Assembly (NCBI GenBank): GCA_028345055.1 | Contig: JAOMCO010000001.1 | Location: forward strand, 62,001-126,000 | Source of the DNA: Candidatus Thioglobus sp. | Lineage (GTDB): Bacteria; Pseudomonadota; Gammaproteobacteria; PS1; Pseudothioglobaceae | DNA length: 64,000 nt | Reading direction: 5' to 3' | Shown: positions 21,080-30,875 of the stretch, one piece after another | Layout of the letters: each line of letters starts with the position of its first letter | How positions within the stretch are numbered: position 1 is the first letter of the stretch | The notes under the pieces: generated by a model | Seen by the model: only the letters and a program-made list of their open reading frames with translations | Told to the model about the DNA's origin: nothing | Database searches by the model: none | Translations under genes and position numbers: made by a program

Positions 21080-22217
21080 TAAAACTTCTTTTTTCTAAAG
21101 TATTGAGTAGGCTGTAAAGTCCATCGAGGTCTGTATAGGCACCTTGCAGGTGGCGCCTTCCATTTTTTGAAAATTTAGTTCTGGCATGCATAACTCGAGT
21201 ATTATCAAACAACAGCAAGTCTCCCTCAGAAAGCTTAAATTGAATCTTCAATTCATCTCTCTCAATAACCTCACTCCAGTGACGGTAAGCCATATAAAAA
21301 GATCTCATTTTATCTTTTGGCACTTTAATCGTATCTATAGAGCGGTTGTTATATCTGACCTTGATGATTTCATGATTGTCATTTAACTCGATCATAGGGA
21401 CTCTTGAGCGAAGATCAGTTTTAGAATCAGTAAATCGATAATTAATCCAGTTACTTGTCAATGTTTGAAAGTTCTCTTCGTTTTCATCACGCAGAATCGA
21501 GGCCGCTTTGAATCCGTCAACCAAGATGGAATCTCCACCCTCAGTAGAACTCTCAAGACAGTGAAGCAATTGGACGGTTGGGACAGGATCCCTGTATGGA
21601 TTGTCCGTGTGAGAACCAAGGCCCATATTTGTATAGGCCAGATTGTTTGGGTTGACTTCAGTTCTCACCTCAAACAATGCTCCATAGTTTGTTTCACGAG
21701 TGTATCCCATTTTACTGATGACTTTTAGTACTTGACCTTCAATAGTTGGGACATCTGTTATCACAAAGAACCCTAAGTCTCTTAATGAGCTAAGAGCAGA
21801 TAACTTCGTATCACTCTCATTTATAGAGTCATAGTTAATCAAAGGGATGCCAGTCTCAAAACTATTTTTCTGCCAGAGCTTTTTTATCTTTTCGCTTCTA
21901 TCTTCGAAGTGGCTTTTTAAATCATAGCAATTAGATCGAAGCCATTCTTGTGAAAAGACTGATAGGTGATTTTCAGGTTGAAATATTACACAAACATTCC
22001 CTAATTCATCCTTATAGACTTTTTCTATAGATATATCTGAGGGTAAATCTTTAACGCTAAAAAGTCTTTGCCCATTATCAATGTTTCTTGATTCAGGCAT
22101 CTGACAGTGGTCCCTAAGCCAGAAGCTGTAAAGGGAGCTATTGCTTCCATCCATCCAATCGATAACCAACTCATTATCAATAATAGAAATTTTTTTGATT
22201 AAATCTATTGTATCCAC
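21072..22217 (-). CDS. tmpA: 2OG-Fe(II) dioxygenase of gamma-butyrobetaine hydroxylase/TmpA type
   Basis: FWLRDHCQMPESRNIDNGQRLF N-terminal domain; GLGSHTDNPYRDPVPTVQLLHCL (HxD) and DNTRVMHART (distal His). Confidence 0.7.
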   Translation of the reverse strand: MDTIDLIKKISIIDNELVIDWMDGSNSSLYSFWLRDHCQMPESRNIDNGQRLFSVKDLPSDISIEKVYKDELGNVCVIFQPENHLSVFSQEWLRSNCYDLKSHFEDRSEKIKKLWQKNSFETGIPLINYDSINESDTKLSALSSLRDLGFFVITDVPTIEGQVLKVISKMGYTRETNYGALFEVRTEVNPNNLAYTNMGLGSHTDNPYRDPVPTVQLLHCLESSTEGGDSILVDGFKAASILRDENEENFQTLTSNWINYRFTDSKTDLRSRVPMIELNDNHEIIKVRYNNRSIDTIKVPKDKMRSFYMAYRHWSEVIERDELKIQFKLSEGDLLLFDNTRVMHARTKFSKNGRRHLQGAYTDLDGLYSLLNTLEKRSFNG

Positions 22218-22328
22218 AAAGGCCTTAAATAACCAATCTACATAACATTTTTAAAAATATACTTTCGATTAACTTTGAATTATACAATTTCTATTAATGA
22301 AATAAACTTATGTCGCTATTTACAAAAG

Positions 22329-23117
22329 TTAAGAAGATCGTCCAAGAAAGTTCTTTCTAATTTCAGAAGAAAAAGTAAAATCTGGTACTTCTGAATAACT
22401 TAATATAGCAACAATCCTCTCAGAATTATGTGCGACAGGAGCCACTCTGTGAAGTGAGTTTGATCCATTGAAAATTGCAAGCGTTCCTGGATTTTGAGCT
22501 AAACTAATTATGTCTTCGTCTTGATTATCTAAAATTGATAATTCTTTTTCACTCACTTCATTGATTGATTCTTTACAATTTGGAACAAATTCAAATTCTC
22601 CTCCATTGTCTGGCTTCTGTAACAAGAGTGTTACAACACCATCATTTGGATCATAATGCCATCCCAATTCATCACCACCCTTTTGGCTAGCGACTAAACA
22701 GCTTACTAGTGGGTCAGCACACTTAAAAAAATTATCTACTCTTAATATTTTTTTTAGAAATTCTGTAAAAATATCTGATTCATACAACAATCGTAGTTTC
22801 GAGTTTGGCGCCAATAAATCATATGCAAAAGTTTTCATTGAAGCCCTAGTTTGAATTGAATTTTCTTGCGCTTTTCTACTTTTTATACCAAAAGGTGATC
22901 TCCAACTCTCATTGTAAAAACCTTTCTCTTCATTATCTTTAACCTCAGAAATGACTCCATCAAAAAAAATACTAGTAACAAAATCAGGCAGTAAGCAAAG
23001 ACCATTTGTATCAATTTGCTTATGGCACAATGATATTAAGGCTTCATAGTGCTTAGATCCTATTGCGCTTATATCGTATTTTTTTAGATTTATAAGGCCT
23101 GATAAATTATTAGTCAT
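22329..23117 (-). CDS. 2OG-Fe(II) oxygenase, ArpA-like, substrate unknown
   Basis: GWHYDPNDGVVTLLLQ (HxD), FNGSNSLHRVAPVAHNSERIVAILSY. Confidence 0.6.
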   Translation of the reverse strand: MTNNLSGLINLKKYDISAIGSKHYEALISLCHKQIDTNGLCLLPDFVTSIFFDGVISEVKDNEEKGFYNESWRSPFGIKSRKAQENSIQTRASMKTFAYDLLAPNSKLRLLYESDIFTEFLKKILRVDNFFKCADPLVSCLVASQKGGDELGWHYDPNDGVVTLLLQKPDNGGEFEFVPNCKESINEVSEKELSILDNQDEDIISLAQNPGTLAIFNGSNSLHRVAPVAHNSERIVAILSYSEVPDFTFSSEIRKNFLGRSS

Positions 23118-23144
23118 GGCTTTTTTCTAATCAGTTAAATTGAT

Positions 23145-24020
23145 CTACATAGCAATATTTTTACTTTTAGATTGCTGTCCAAAAAATGAAACCTCTTTAG
23201 GGTACTCTGGCAACTCAACACTATAACTTGTACACCTCACAGTTCCAGTTTCTTCTCCTCTGACAACCATTCCAACGAGGTCACTAGGGAGGTGATTGGG
23301 TGATAGAGCTACTGCATCCTCAGCCTTATAGGTCACAATAAACAGTGATCTTGAATGTTGTGATAAATTAGGTGCTGAACCGTGCAGTAACTTTGAATGC
23401 ATGAGGCAAGCCGAGCCAGCCTTTCCAGTGCAGCTTAGAGCTTTATCTTTATTTGATTCCATAACCTTGTCATCAACTGCTCCAGTAAAAACACCGTTCT
23501 GCCAATGTGAGTGGAGCGGTCCGTTATGTGTACCCGGAACCACTTCCAAGGGCCCATTATCTAAAGTCACGTCATCTAAAAAGTAAAGAACCGTCATAAT
23601 GTCCTCATTTGAATGTGGCTCAAAAGGAAAGTCTTGGTGGAACTTTACTTCAGTTCCTGCGCCAGGCAATTTGAGATTTATTTTGTTGCCCAGGTGAGTG
23701 ATATTTGGACCAAAGATCTCAGTAACCAGATCCAGTGCGTTATTGTCTTTGACAACATCAAGGCATATATCAGAAATCTCTGCAGGAGAGGTAATCCTTC
23801 TAACCGCAGGAGTTTCAGGAGAATGTGTGATTGGCTCGAGATCAAATCGAGGCCTACCGTCCATGATTCTGCCAAAAGGCTCTTTATGTTTTTTACTCTC
23901 CTCAACCCACTTGGACAGCTCAGAATTCAATGATGCGAGTTGTTCACTAGAAATAGCATCTTCAAAGAACAGGTAGCCATCCCTATGAAACTGTTCAATC
24001 AAACCTTTATTGTCTTGCAT
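23145..24020 (-). CDS. Phytanoyl-CoA dioxygenase (PhyH) family oxygenase
   Basis: QFHRDGYLFFEDAIS, VKFHQDFPFEPHSNEDIMTVLYFLDDVTLDNGPLEVVPGTHNGPL, LLHGSAPNLS; start taken at MQDNKG after GGAGGC RBS (ORF track extends to 24056). Confidence 0.85.
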   Translation of the reverse strand: MQDNKGLIEQFHRDGYLFFEDAISSEQLASLNSELSKWVEESKKHKEPFGRIMDGRPRFDLEPITHSPETPAVRRITSPAEISDICLDVVKDNNALDLVTEIFGPNITHLGNKINLKLPGAGTEVKFHQDFPFEPHSNEDIMTVLYFLDDVTLDNGPLEVVPGTHNGPLHSHWQNGVFTGAVDDKVMESNKDKALSCTGKAGSACLMHSKLLHGSAPNLSQHSRSLFIVTYKAEDAVALSPNHLPSDLVGMVVRGEETGTVRCTSYSVELPEYPKEVSFFGQQSKSKNIAM

Positions 24021-24110
24021 ATTAAGCCTCCAAATCGCATTATGAACCAAACTCAAGAAAAAATAAAGAAAAATTTAATGGTTGATTAGAAAGAATATAA
24101 AATTATCGCC

Positions 24111-24551
24111 ATGGAAATGCTATTTGAAAATTTAAACTTTATGCATTGGCTAGTTCTCGGGCTTTCGCTTATCATCCTTGAGCTTTTTTTGTGGACCGTC
24201 TTTCTGCTCTGGATTGGGGCATCAGCCATTACAGTCAGTATCTTTTTCTACCTTATGCCAGAGACTGCATGGCCAATACAGCTTCTCATCTTCGTTGCAC
24301 TCTCTTTAGCTACAACCTTCCTTGCAAAACGATACTACCCGGTCAAAACGGTTGACGATGAACTGCACGAGAAAGCCAAAACCTACATCGGAAAAGAGTG
24401 CAAGGTTAGCTCCATTGAGGATGGGGCCGTCAAGGTCCAGATAGGAAGCTCACTCTGGTTCGCGAAAGGCCCAGAACTGAGCGTTGGGCAGACCGTTAAA
24501 ATAATTGATGTCGAGTCTTCGACCTTCATAGTCGATCCAGTCGACTCTTAA
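24111..24551 (+). CDS. NfeD family membrane protein
   Basis: Two hydrophobic helices then OB-like KECKVSSIEDGAVKVQIGSSLWFAKG domain. Confidence 0.8.
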   Translation: MEMLFENLNFMHWLVLGLSLIILELFLWTVFLLWIGASAITVSIFFYLMPETAWPIQLLIFVALSLATTFLAKRYYPVKTVDDELHEKAKTYIGKECKVSSIEDGAVKVQIGSSLWFAKGPELSVGQTVKIIDVESSTFIVDPVDS

Positions 24552-24556
24552 CTAAG

Positions 24557-25201
24557 TTAACTTATCCCGAACTGCGACCTGTAGCTTTCTATATCAGTTA
24601 GAATCTTTGAGTCATTGCTCGACCTCAAATAGTCAATGATGTGAGACAGATTGATGATACTCAATACTTTAATTCCAAAAATCTTCTCGACCTCTTGAAT
24701 AGCAGAGAGCTCTCCCTGCCCTTTTTCTTGACGGTCAAGGGCTACAATAACCCCTTTAGCATTTGCTCCAAAATTATTGATAATATCTTGAGCCTCTCGA
24801 ATTGCAGTACCCGCTGTAATGACATCATCGATGATCAGAATGTCTCCTTCTAAGGCGTGCCCAACGATGCTTCCACCCTCGCCATGATCTTTTGCCTCTT
24901 TGCGATTAAAACTGTAAGGTACGTTCTGGTTGAATCTATCATTTAATGCAATAGAGGTAGCAGATGCTAAAGGAATCCCCTTATAGGCAGGGCCAAACAA
25001 AACATCAAACTTGAGGCCACTCGCTTCTATAGTCTGGGCATAGAATTTTCCAAGCTCAGATAGATGGCTACCCTTATTGAAAAGTCCTGCATTAAAAAAA
25101 TACGGACTCACCCTTCCAGACTTGAGAGTAAACTCGCCAAACTTAAGAACGCCAGTTTCCAAGGTGAAGTCAACAAAATCCTTCTGATACTGTTCCATCA
25201 A
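24557..25201 (-). CDS. pyrE: Orotate phosphoribosyltransferase
   Basis: [45 protein letters not shown]. Confidence 0.95.
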   Translation of the reverse strand: MMEQYQKDFVDFTLETGVLKFGEFTLKSGRVSPYFFNAGLFNKGSHLSELGKFYAQTIEASGLKFDVLFGPAYKGIPLASATSIALNDRFNQNVPYSFNRKEAKDHGEGGSIVGHALEGDILIIDDVITAGTAIREAQDIINNFGANAKGVIVALDRQEKGQGELSAIQEVEKIFGIKVLSIINLSHIIDYLRSSNDSKILTDIESYRSQFGIS

Positions 25202-25220
25202 ATATTCCTAAACAATTAAA

Positions 25221-25994
25221 ATGAGAGCAATGAGAATTATAACAATTAATGTCAATGGAATAAGAGCCGCCGAAAGAAAAGGCTTCTTTAATTGGCTCAA
25301 TAAACAAAATGCTGATGTTGTATGCTTACAAGAAATTAAAGCGCAAGAACATCAACTCGATGAGCGCTTTTATCCAGATGATATGCACACCTTTTATCAT
25401 CCAGCAGAGCGCAAAGGATACAGTGGTACTGGCTTATACTGCAAATCAAAGCCAGATCTGATTTCTTATAGTCCTTGGGAGGATATGAATGCTGAAGGCA
25501 GAATCATGCAGGCTGACTTTGGTGACTTAAGTGTAGTATCTATCTATCTTCCTTCTGGTTCCTCGAAAGAGGAGAGGCAAGCCCTGAAAATTGAGTTTAT
25601 CTATGATAGATTCTTACCTCATTTAAAGGAGTTACAAAGAGATGGACGAAAATACATACTTTGTGGTGACTGGAATATTGCTCACAAAAAAATAGATCTT
25701 AAAAACTGGCGATCGAATCAAAAGAATTCTGGCTTCCTTCCAGAGGAGCGTGCCTGGCTCGATACTCTTTATAACGAGGTCGGCTTTATAGACTCTTTCA
25801 GAGAAATTAATCAAGAAGAATTCCAATATACTTGGTGGTCAAACAGGGGCCAGGCTTGGGAGAATAATACGGGTTGGAGATTAGACTACCAGGTTGTCAG
25901 CGCTAATCTCGCTGGACTTGCACTCTCATGCGAGATTTATAAAGATGAGCGCTTTTCAGACCACTCTCCATTGATTATCGATTACGAGCTATGA
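25221..25994 (+). CDS. xthA: Exodeoxyribonuclease III
   Basis: ITINVNGIRAAERKGFFNWL, VCLQEIKAQ, CGDWNIAH, WRLDYQVVS, DHSPL. Confidence 0.92.
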   Translation: MRAMRIITINVNGIRAAERKGFFNWLNKQNADVVCLQEIKAQEHQLDERFYPDDMHTFYHPAERKGYSGTGLYCKSKPDLISYSPWEDMNAEGRIMQADFGDLSVVSIYLPSGSSKEERQALKIEFIYDRFLPHLKELQRDGRKYILCGDWNIAHKKIDLKNWRSNQKNSGFLPEERAWLDTLYNEVGFIDSFREINQEEFQYTWWSNRGQAWENNTGWRLDYQVVSANLAGLALSCEIYKDERFSDHSPLIIDYEL

Positions 25995-26686
25995 GCCAAG
26001 CAAAAAATCTGCGCAAAATTCAAAGCTTTGTTAAACGATCAGGAAGACTCTCTAAAGGACAGTCTTTAGGACTTACTGAGCTTTGGAGGGACTATGGAAT
26101 TGATATTGACAAGAAAATGCTTGACCTTGAAGGTATCTTTTCTAATCAGAATGATATTACTCTAGAGATAGGCTTTGGAAATGGTGACAGTCTACTTGAA
26201 ATGGCTATTAAACAACCTAATGTGAATTTTTTAGGCATCGAGGTATATGAAGCTGGAGTGGGAAGACTTGTGAATGAAGCAAGCAAAAAAAATATTGGCA
26301 ATCTTAGAGTTATCAAAGAGGATGCAGTAGAAGTTATTGAGAACAATATTCCAGACAAAAGTATTTCTTACTGTCAATTATTTTTTCCTGATCCTTGGCA
26401 CAAAAAGAGACATCATAAGCGTAGAATTATACAAGTGGGTTTTTTAGATTTGCTATCTAGTAAGTTAAAAGTTAATGGAATAGTTCATATTGCAACTGAC
26501 TGGGAAGACTATGCAGAACATATTTTGGAAACACTCGAGTCTCATAAACACTTTAAAAACTGCTCTGGAGCCCATAGATATTCTGAAAGACCAAAAAATA
26601 GACCACTAACAAAATTTGAAAATAGAGGTCAAAAATTAGGTCATGGTGTTTGGGATATCATTTTTACAAAGATAAAGGGAGGTTAA
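25991..26686 (+). CDS. trmB: tRNA (guanine-N7)-methyltransferase
   Basis: LEIGFGNGDSLLEMA, QLFFPDPWHKKRHHKRRI, RPLTKFENRGQKLGHGVWD. Confidence 0.95.
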   Translation: MSQAKNLRKIQSFVKRSGRLSKGQSLGLTELWRDYGIDIDKKMLDLEGIFSNQNDITLEIGFGNGDSLLEMAIKQPNVNFLGIEVYEAGVGRLVNEASKKNIGNLRVIKEDAVEVIENNIPDKSISYCQLFFPDPWHKKRHHKRRIIQVGFLDLLSSKLKVNGIVHIATDWEDYAEHILETLESHKHFKNCSGAHRYSERPKNRPLTKFENRGQKLGHGVWDIIFTKIKGG

Positions 26687-27139
26687 ATGTTATTTCCTAT
26701 ATTTGTTGTAGTTACACTTGCTGAAATCTATGTATTGGTTAGCGTTGGACAGGCTATTGGAGGACTCTCTACTGTTTTACTTGTGATCATTACTGCCTTT
26801 ATAGGGTCAAGCCTATTGAGGTCACAGGGCTGGTCTACAATGGCTAAAGCCCAACAAAGCATAGCTGAGGGTAGAGCGCCTGCAATGGAGATGTTAGAGG
26901 GTGTTGTAATAGTAGTTTCCGGAATTTTACTTCTAACGCCAGGCTTTCTGACAGATACCCTTGGTTTATTGGGTCTGATGCCTTGGAGTAGAACCTACTT
27001 CATCAACCACTTTCTTGAAAAAAATGCAGAGCGAGTCTTTAAATCAAGAAATTCAGTATTTATTCAAAAGTCAGAATCAACTGAAACAAAAAATAAAAAA
27101 GATGAAACCATCGAAGGCGAATTTTGGGAAGATAAATAA
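26687..27139 (+). CDS. fxsA: FxsA family membrane protein
   Basis: GSSLLRSQGWSTMAKAQQSIAEGRAPAMEMLEGVVIVVSGILLLTPGFLTDTLGLL. Confidence 0.85.
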   Translation: MLFPIFVVVTLAEIYVLVSVGQAIGGLSTVLLVIITAFIGSSLLRSQGWSTMAKAQQSIAEGRAPAMEMLEGVVIVVSGILLLTPGFLTDTLGLLGLMPWSRTYFINHFLEKNAERVFKSRNSVFIQKSESTETKNKKDETIEGEFWEDK

Positions 27140-27174
27140 ACCTAGTATGACCCACAGATAATTTAGTCCATAGC

Positions 27175-28371
27175 ATGCAAAATAAAAGAACTCTCGATTA
27201 TTGGCTAAATTGGCAAGAAACCTTAATGGAAGAGACCATTGTTTTGGGTCTAGATAGAGTTGAGATCGTCTATGAGCGTCTTTTCCCGAATGGTGTACCA
27301 TTTGGCGTAATCACTATCGCAGGAACTAATGGTAAAGGCTCCACTGTTTCTTTTTTAGATAGTATTTACAGACAATCTAAATACAAAATTGGTCGCTCAA
27401 CATCACCTCACCTTATTAAATACAATGAACGTTTTGCTATTAATGGAGTGGAGGCATCTGACGAGACAATTATCAAAGCGTTTGAGCTCATTGAGACTAA
27501 AAGAAAAAATATTACCTTAACCTATTTTGAATTTTCAACTCTTGCAGCTCTCATTATATTTGCAGAGGCAGATATTGACCTTGCACTTTTAGAGGTTGGT
27601 CTTGGAGGGAGGCTAGACTCTGTCAATGTAGTCGACAGTGATGTAAGCGTTATTACAAATATTGCTATTGATCATACTGATTATCTCGGAGATACAAGAG
27701 AGGCCATTGGTAGAGAAAAGGCGGGCATTATGAGAACTTCTAGGCCTTGCATTTGTGGTGATCAAGACCCACCAGACACTCTAATCTCTTATGCTAATGA
27801 AATAAATACCCCTATTACTTTCGTTTCCGAAGGCTACCCAGGAGAGATAGGACTTGAGGGTGCTCATCAGAGAATCAATGCAGCAGTTGCAATCAAGGCT
27901 GTTGAATGCTTAATGGATAGGTTTCCAGTTTTAGACCAAATGACTACTGATGGCATTAAAAAAGCAAGTATTAAGGGACGCTTTGAAAAGAAATATATTG
28001 CTGACAAAACAATCATTTTGGATGTAGCGCACAACCCTGCAGCAGTTGAATCACTGGTTGACACCCTGCGAGAATCACCCATGAATACAGTTGCTATTTT
28101 TTCAGCGCTCATTGATAAAAATATTATTGATATGGTGAGCCTTGCATCTGAATCTATCAAACATTGGTATTTAGTCCCCCTTTCATCTGAGAGGGCAATT
28201 GAATCCAAAGAACTCAGGAATAAATTTTCCAAACCAAGTGCAACTTCAATTTGTAATGACATGAATGCTGCTATCAAAGCAGCATTGAAGCATAAAGAAA
28301 TCGAGAGAGTAGTGATTTTTGGCTCTTTTTATACCATTGCCGATGCAACTCTTATTCTTGATGAAATCTAA
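27175..28371 (+). CDS. folC: Bifunctional folylpolyglutamate synthase/dihydrofolate synthase
   Basis: ITIAGTNGKGSTVSFL, LEVGLGGRLDSVNVVD, ILDVAHNPAA. Confidence 0.93.
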   Translation: MQNKRTLDYWLNWQETLMEETIVLGLDRVEIVYERLFPNGVPFGVITIAGTNGKGSTVSFLDSIYRQSKYKIGRSTSPHLIKYNERFAINGVEASDETIIKAFELIETKRKNITLTYFEFSTLAALIIFAEADIDLALLEVGLGGRLDSVNVVDSDVSVITNIAIDHTDYLGDTREAIGREKAGIMRTSRPCICGDQDPPDTLISYANEINTPITFVSEGYPGEIGLEGAHQRINAAVAIKAVECLMDRFPVLDQMTTDGIKKASIKGRFEKKYIADKTIILDVAHNPAAVESLVDTLRESPMNTVAIFSALIDKNIIDMVSLASESIKHWYLVPLSSERAIESKELRNKFSKPSATSICNDMNAAIKAALKHKEIERVVIFGSFYTIADATLILDEI

Positions 28372-28446
28372 TTACTATTAGGTTTGGTAGATTAAGACAA
28401 ACCCTAAGAAAGTGTTGTAAAATTGAACCTATCTTTCAGGGAGCTC

Positions 28447-29343
28447 ATGGGCAATTTTTTTAACAATGTTTGGAGTGCTATCAGTTTACTGGCTTGGTCA
28501 GATTGGCTTACCCTTATTATTCTCATTATATTTGTTGTTCGTGGCTTCATTCAGGGCCTTGCAAAGGAAGTCATCAGCTTTATTTTCGTTATCATTGCAA
28601 TAATCATAGCCTGGTTTTATTATGAAACTTTTGCTAAAACGTTTCTAAGTAGCTTGATTAACTCTGATAATCAATCGATCTATGCCCTATCTTTTGGTGG
28701 AATATTTCTGAGCATTTGGCTTATAAAAAAGGGCTTATACAGAATTGCTATTGCATCATCAATCAATCAAAACCCCAATGCACTTAATCGGCCTTTTGCA
28801 AACCTTGTCATCACTCTGCTGATTGCAGTAATTAGTTATAACTACATAGGAATGATTTCAAATCTTAGCTCATTAGAGTCATTAATTTCAAACGAATCAC
28901 TTAGAAATTTTGTCTCTTTCATAGTGCTTTTTGCAATTTTAATTATTGCTCTTATTTCGCTATCAAAGCTTCTTAACATAAAGGTTGATTCAGAAAATCC
29001 TTCTTTAATGGTTCCAGCTTATGAGCGTATATTAAGATTACTGAGTGCTTTAGATGTTCTGATTAATGCAAGAAATATTGTTGGACTGAAAAATAAGTTT
29101 TTTGGCGCAATATTAGGGCTATTTAAAGGAGGCACGTTTGTCTTAATTGCGGTTCTTATTCTTCAGAGCATGTCTTGGATTACGCAAAATCATGCATGGG
29201 TTGAGACCACTGGTGCTTTAAGAACATTTCAGGACTGGTCTGTTGACATAAAACCAGTCTTGTCAAAGCACCTACTATTTGTTGAGTTAGAGCCAGGTGA
29301 TGTTGTTGTAGAGTTTATAGAAAGCGAAATTTTAAAGGACTAA
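28447..29343 (+). CDS. cvpA: CvpA family membrane protein
   Basis: Hydrophobic; DWLTLIILIIFVVRGFIQGLAKEVISF; upstream of purF. Confidence 0.8.
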   Translation: MGNFFNNVWSAISLLAWSDWLTLIILIIFVVRGFIQGLAKEVISFIFVIIAIIIAWFYYETFAKTFLSSLINSDNQSIYALSFGGIFLSIWLIKKGLYRIAIASSINQNPNALNRPFANLVITLLIAVISYNYIGMISNLSSLESLISNESLRNFVSFIVLFAILIIALISLSKLLNIKVDSENPSLMVPAYERILRLLSALDVLINARNIVGLKNKFFGAILGLFKGGTFVLIAVLILQSMSWITQNHAWVETTGALRTFQDWSVDIKPVLSKHLLFVELEPGDVVVEFIESEILKD

Positions 29344-29346
29344 AAA

Positions 29347-30864
29347 ATGTGCGGAATTATTGGAATCTTATCTACGACCAAAAAAGATGTTGGTCTATAC
29401 ATCTATGATGCACTAAACATTATTCAACATCGAGGGCAAGATGCTGCTGGAATAATGACCGCTAATAAAGATCGATTCTATATGCGGAAAGGGAATGGAC
29501 TTGTTCGAAATGTATTTAGAACGAAGCATATGGAAAAACTTATTGGTGATATGGGCATTGGTCATGTCAGATATCCTACTGCAGGAAGCTCATCAGAAGC
29601 TGAAGCTCAACCCTTTTATGTCAATTCTCCTTATGGAATTGCATTTGCACATAATGGAAACCTGACCAATGCAAATACTTTAGCTCAAGAAATCTTTGAG
29701 CAGGACCTTCGCCACATTAATACGAATTCAGATTCAGAAATCCTACTTAATATTTTAGCCAGTGAGATCGCTGAAGAACAAAAGCACAGAATTAATGAGA
29801 ATGATATCTTTAAAGCAGTAACCAAACTTCATAAGAGGGTTAAGGGAGCATATTCAGCCTTAGGAATGATTCCAGGGTATGGAATTTTTGGATTTAGGGA
29901 CCCTAATGGAATTCGTCCTCTAATACTTGGAGAGAGAACGACTCATGAAGGTACAAAATATATGCTGGCCTCAGAGAGTGTTGCCCTTACCGCTCTTGGA
30001 TATAAAATCACTCGAGATGTTGAACCAGGAGAAACTATTGCGATAGATCGCAATGGTAAAGTTCACTCACATCAGTGCTCAGAAAACTCTAGACTATCAC
30101 CCTGTATTTTTGAGTTTGTTTATTTTGCAAGGCCTGACTCTATTATTGATAATATTTCAGTTTACAAATCTCGCTTAAGAATGGGTGAAAAGCTAGCAAA
30201 TAAAATTAAGTCTGAGTGGCCAGATGAAAAAATAGACGTTGTGATGCCTGTCCCTGATACCTCAAGAACTGCTGCCCTGCAATTAGCAAATGAACTCGAT
30301 GTGAAGTATCGAGAGGGACTTATTAAAAATCGTTACATTGCAAGAACATTCATCATGCCTGGACAGAAACAAAGAAAAAAATCTGTTCGTCAAAAGTTGA
30401 GTACTATTGACCTTGAATTCAAAGACAAAAATGTTCTACTTGTGGACGACTCAATTGTGCGCGGCACGACCAGCAAAGAAATTGTCCAGATGGCAAGGTC
30501 CGCGGGAGCAAAGAAGGTCTACTTTGCCTCAGCAGCTCCGCCAGTTAGATTCCCTAACGTTTACGGCATTGATATGGCCAGTAAAAATGAATTCATTGCT
30601 CATAAAAAAAATACTGATCAGGTTTGTAAAGCTATAGGATCTGATAAATTAATTTATCAAAACCTTGATGACTTAATTTGGTCAGTAAAGCAAGGAAATC
30701 CTGAAATTAATGTCTTTGATTGCTCATGCTTTGATGGAAACTATCTTACCAATGATATTGATAAACCATACCTAGATAACCTAGAGGCAGAGAGATCTGA
30801 TGACGCAAAAGAGAGTAATATCTCCAATGAAAGCTCTGAATTGATCTACAATGATGCTGATTAG
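29347..30864 (+). CDS. purF: Amidophosphoribosyltransferase
   Basis: MCGIIGIL Ntn nucleophile Cys, VLLVDDSIVRGTTSKEIVQMARSAGAKKV. Confidence 0.97.
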   Translation: MCGIIGILSTTKKDVGLYIYDALNIIQHRGQDAAGIMTANKDRFYMRKGNGLVRNVFRTKHMEKLIGDMGIGHVRYPTAGSSSEAEAQPFYVNSPYGIAFAHNGNLTNANTLAQEIFEQDLRHINTNSDSEILLNILASEIAEEQKHRINENDIFKAVTKLHKRVKGAYSALGMIPGYGIFGFRDPNGIRPLILGERTTHEGTKYMLASESVALTALGYKITRDVEPGETIAIDRNGKVHSHQCSENSRLSPCIFEFVYFARPDSIIDNISVYKSRLRMGEKLANKIKSEWPDEKIDVVMPVPDTSRTAALQLANELDVKYREGLIKNRYIARTFIMPGQKQRKKSVRQKLSTIDLEFKDKNVLLVDDSIVRGTTSKEIVQMARSAGAKKVYFASAAPPVRFPNVYGIDMASKNEFIAHKKNTDQVCKAIGSDKLIYQNLDDLIWSVKQGNPEINVFDCSCFDGNYLTNDIDKPYLDNLEAERSDDAKESNISNESSELIYNDAD

Positions 30865-30875
30865 CGAGCAAAATC

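Noticed and set aside
23401-23976. Several ORFs overlapping the PhyH gene
   Set aside because: Out-of-frame or antisense to a strong PhyH coding region.
30420-30560. Locally GC-richer patch inside purF
   Set aside because: Encodes the conserved PRPP-binding region; composition may reflect constraint and cannot be tested by eye.
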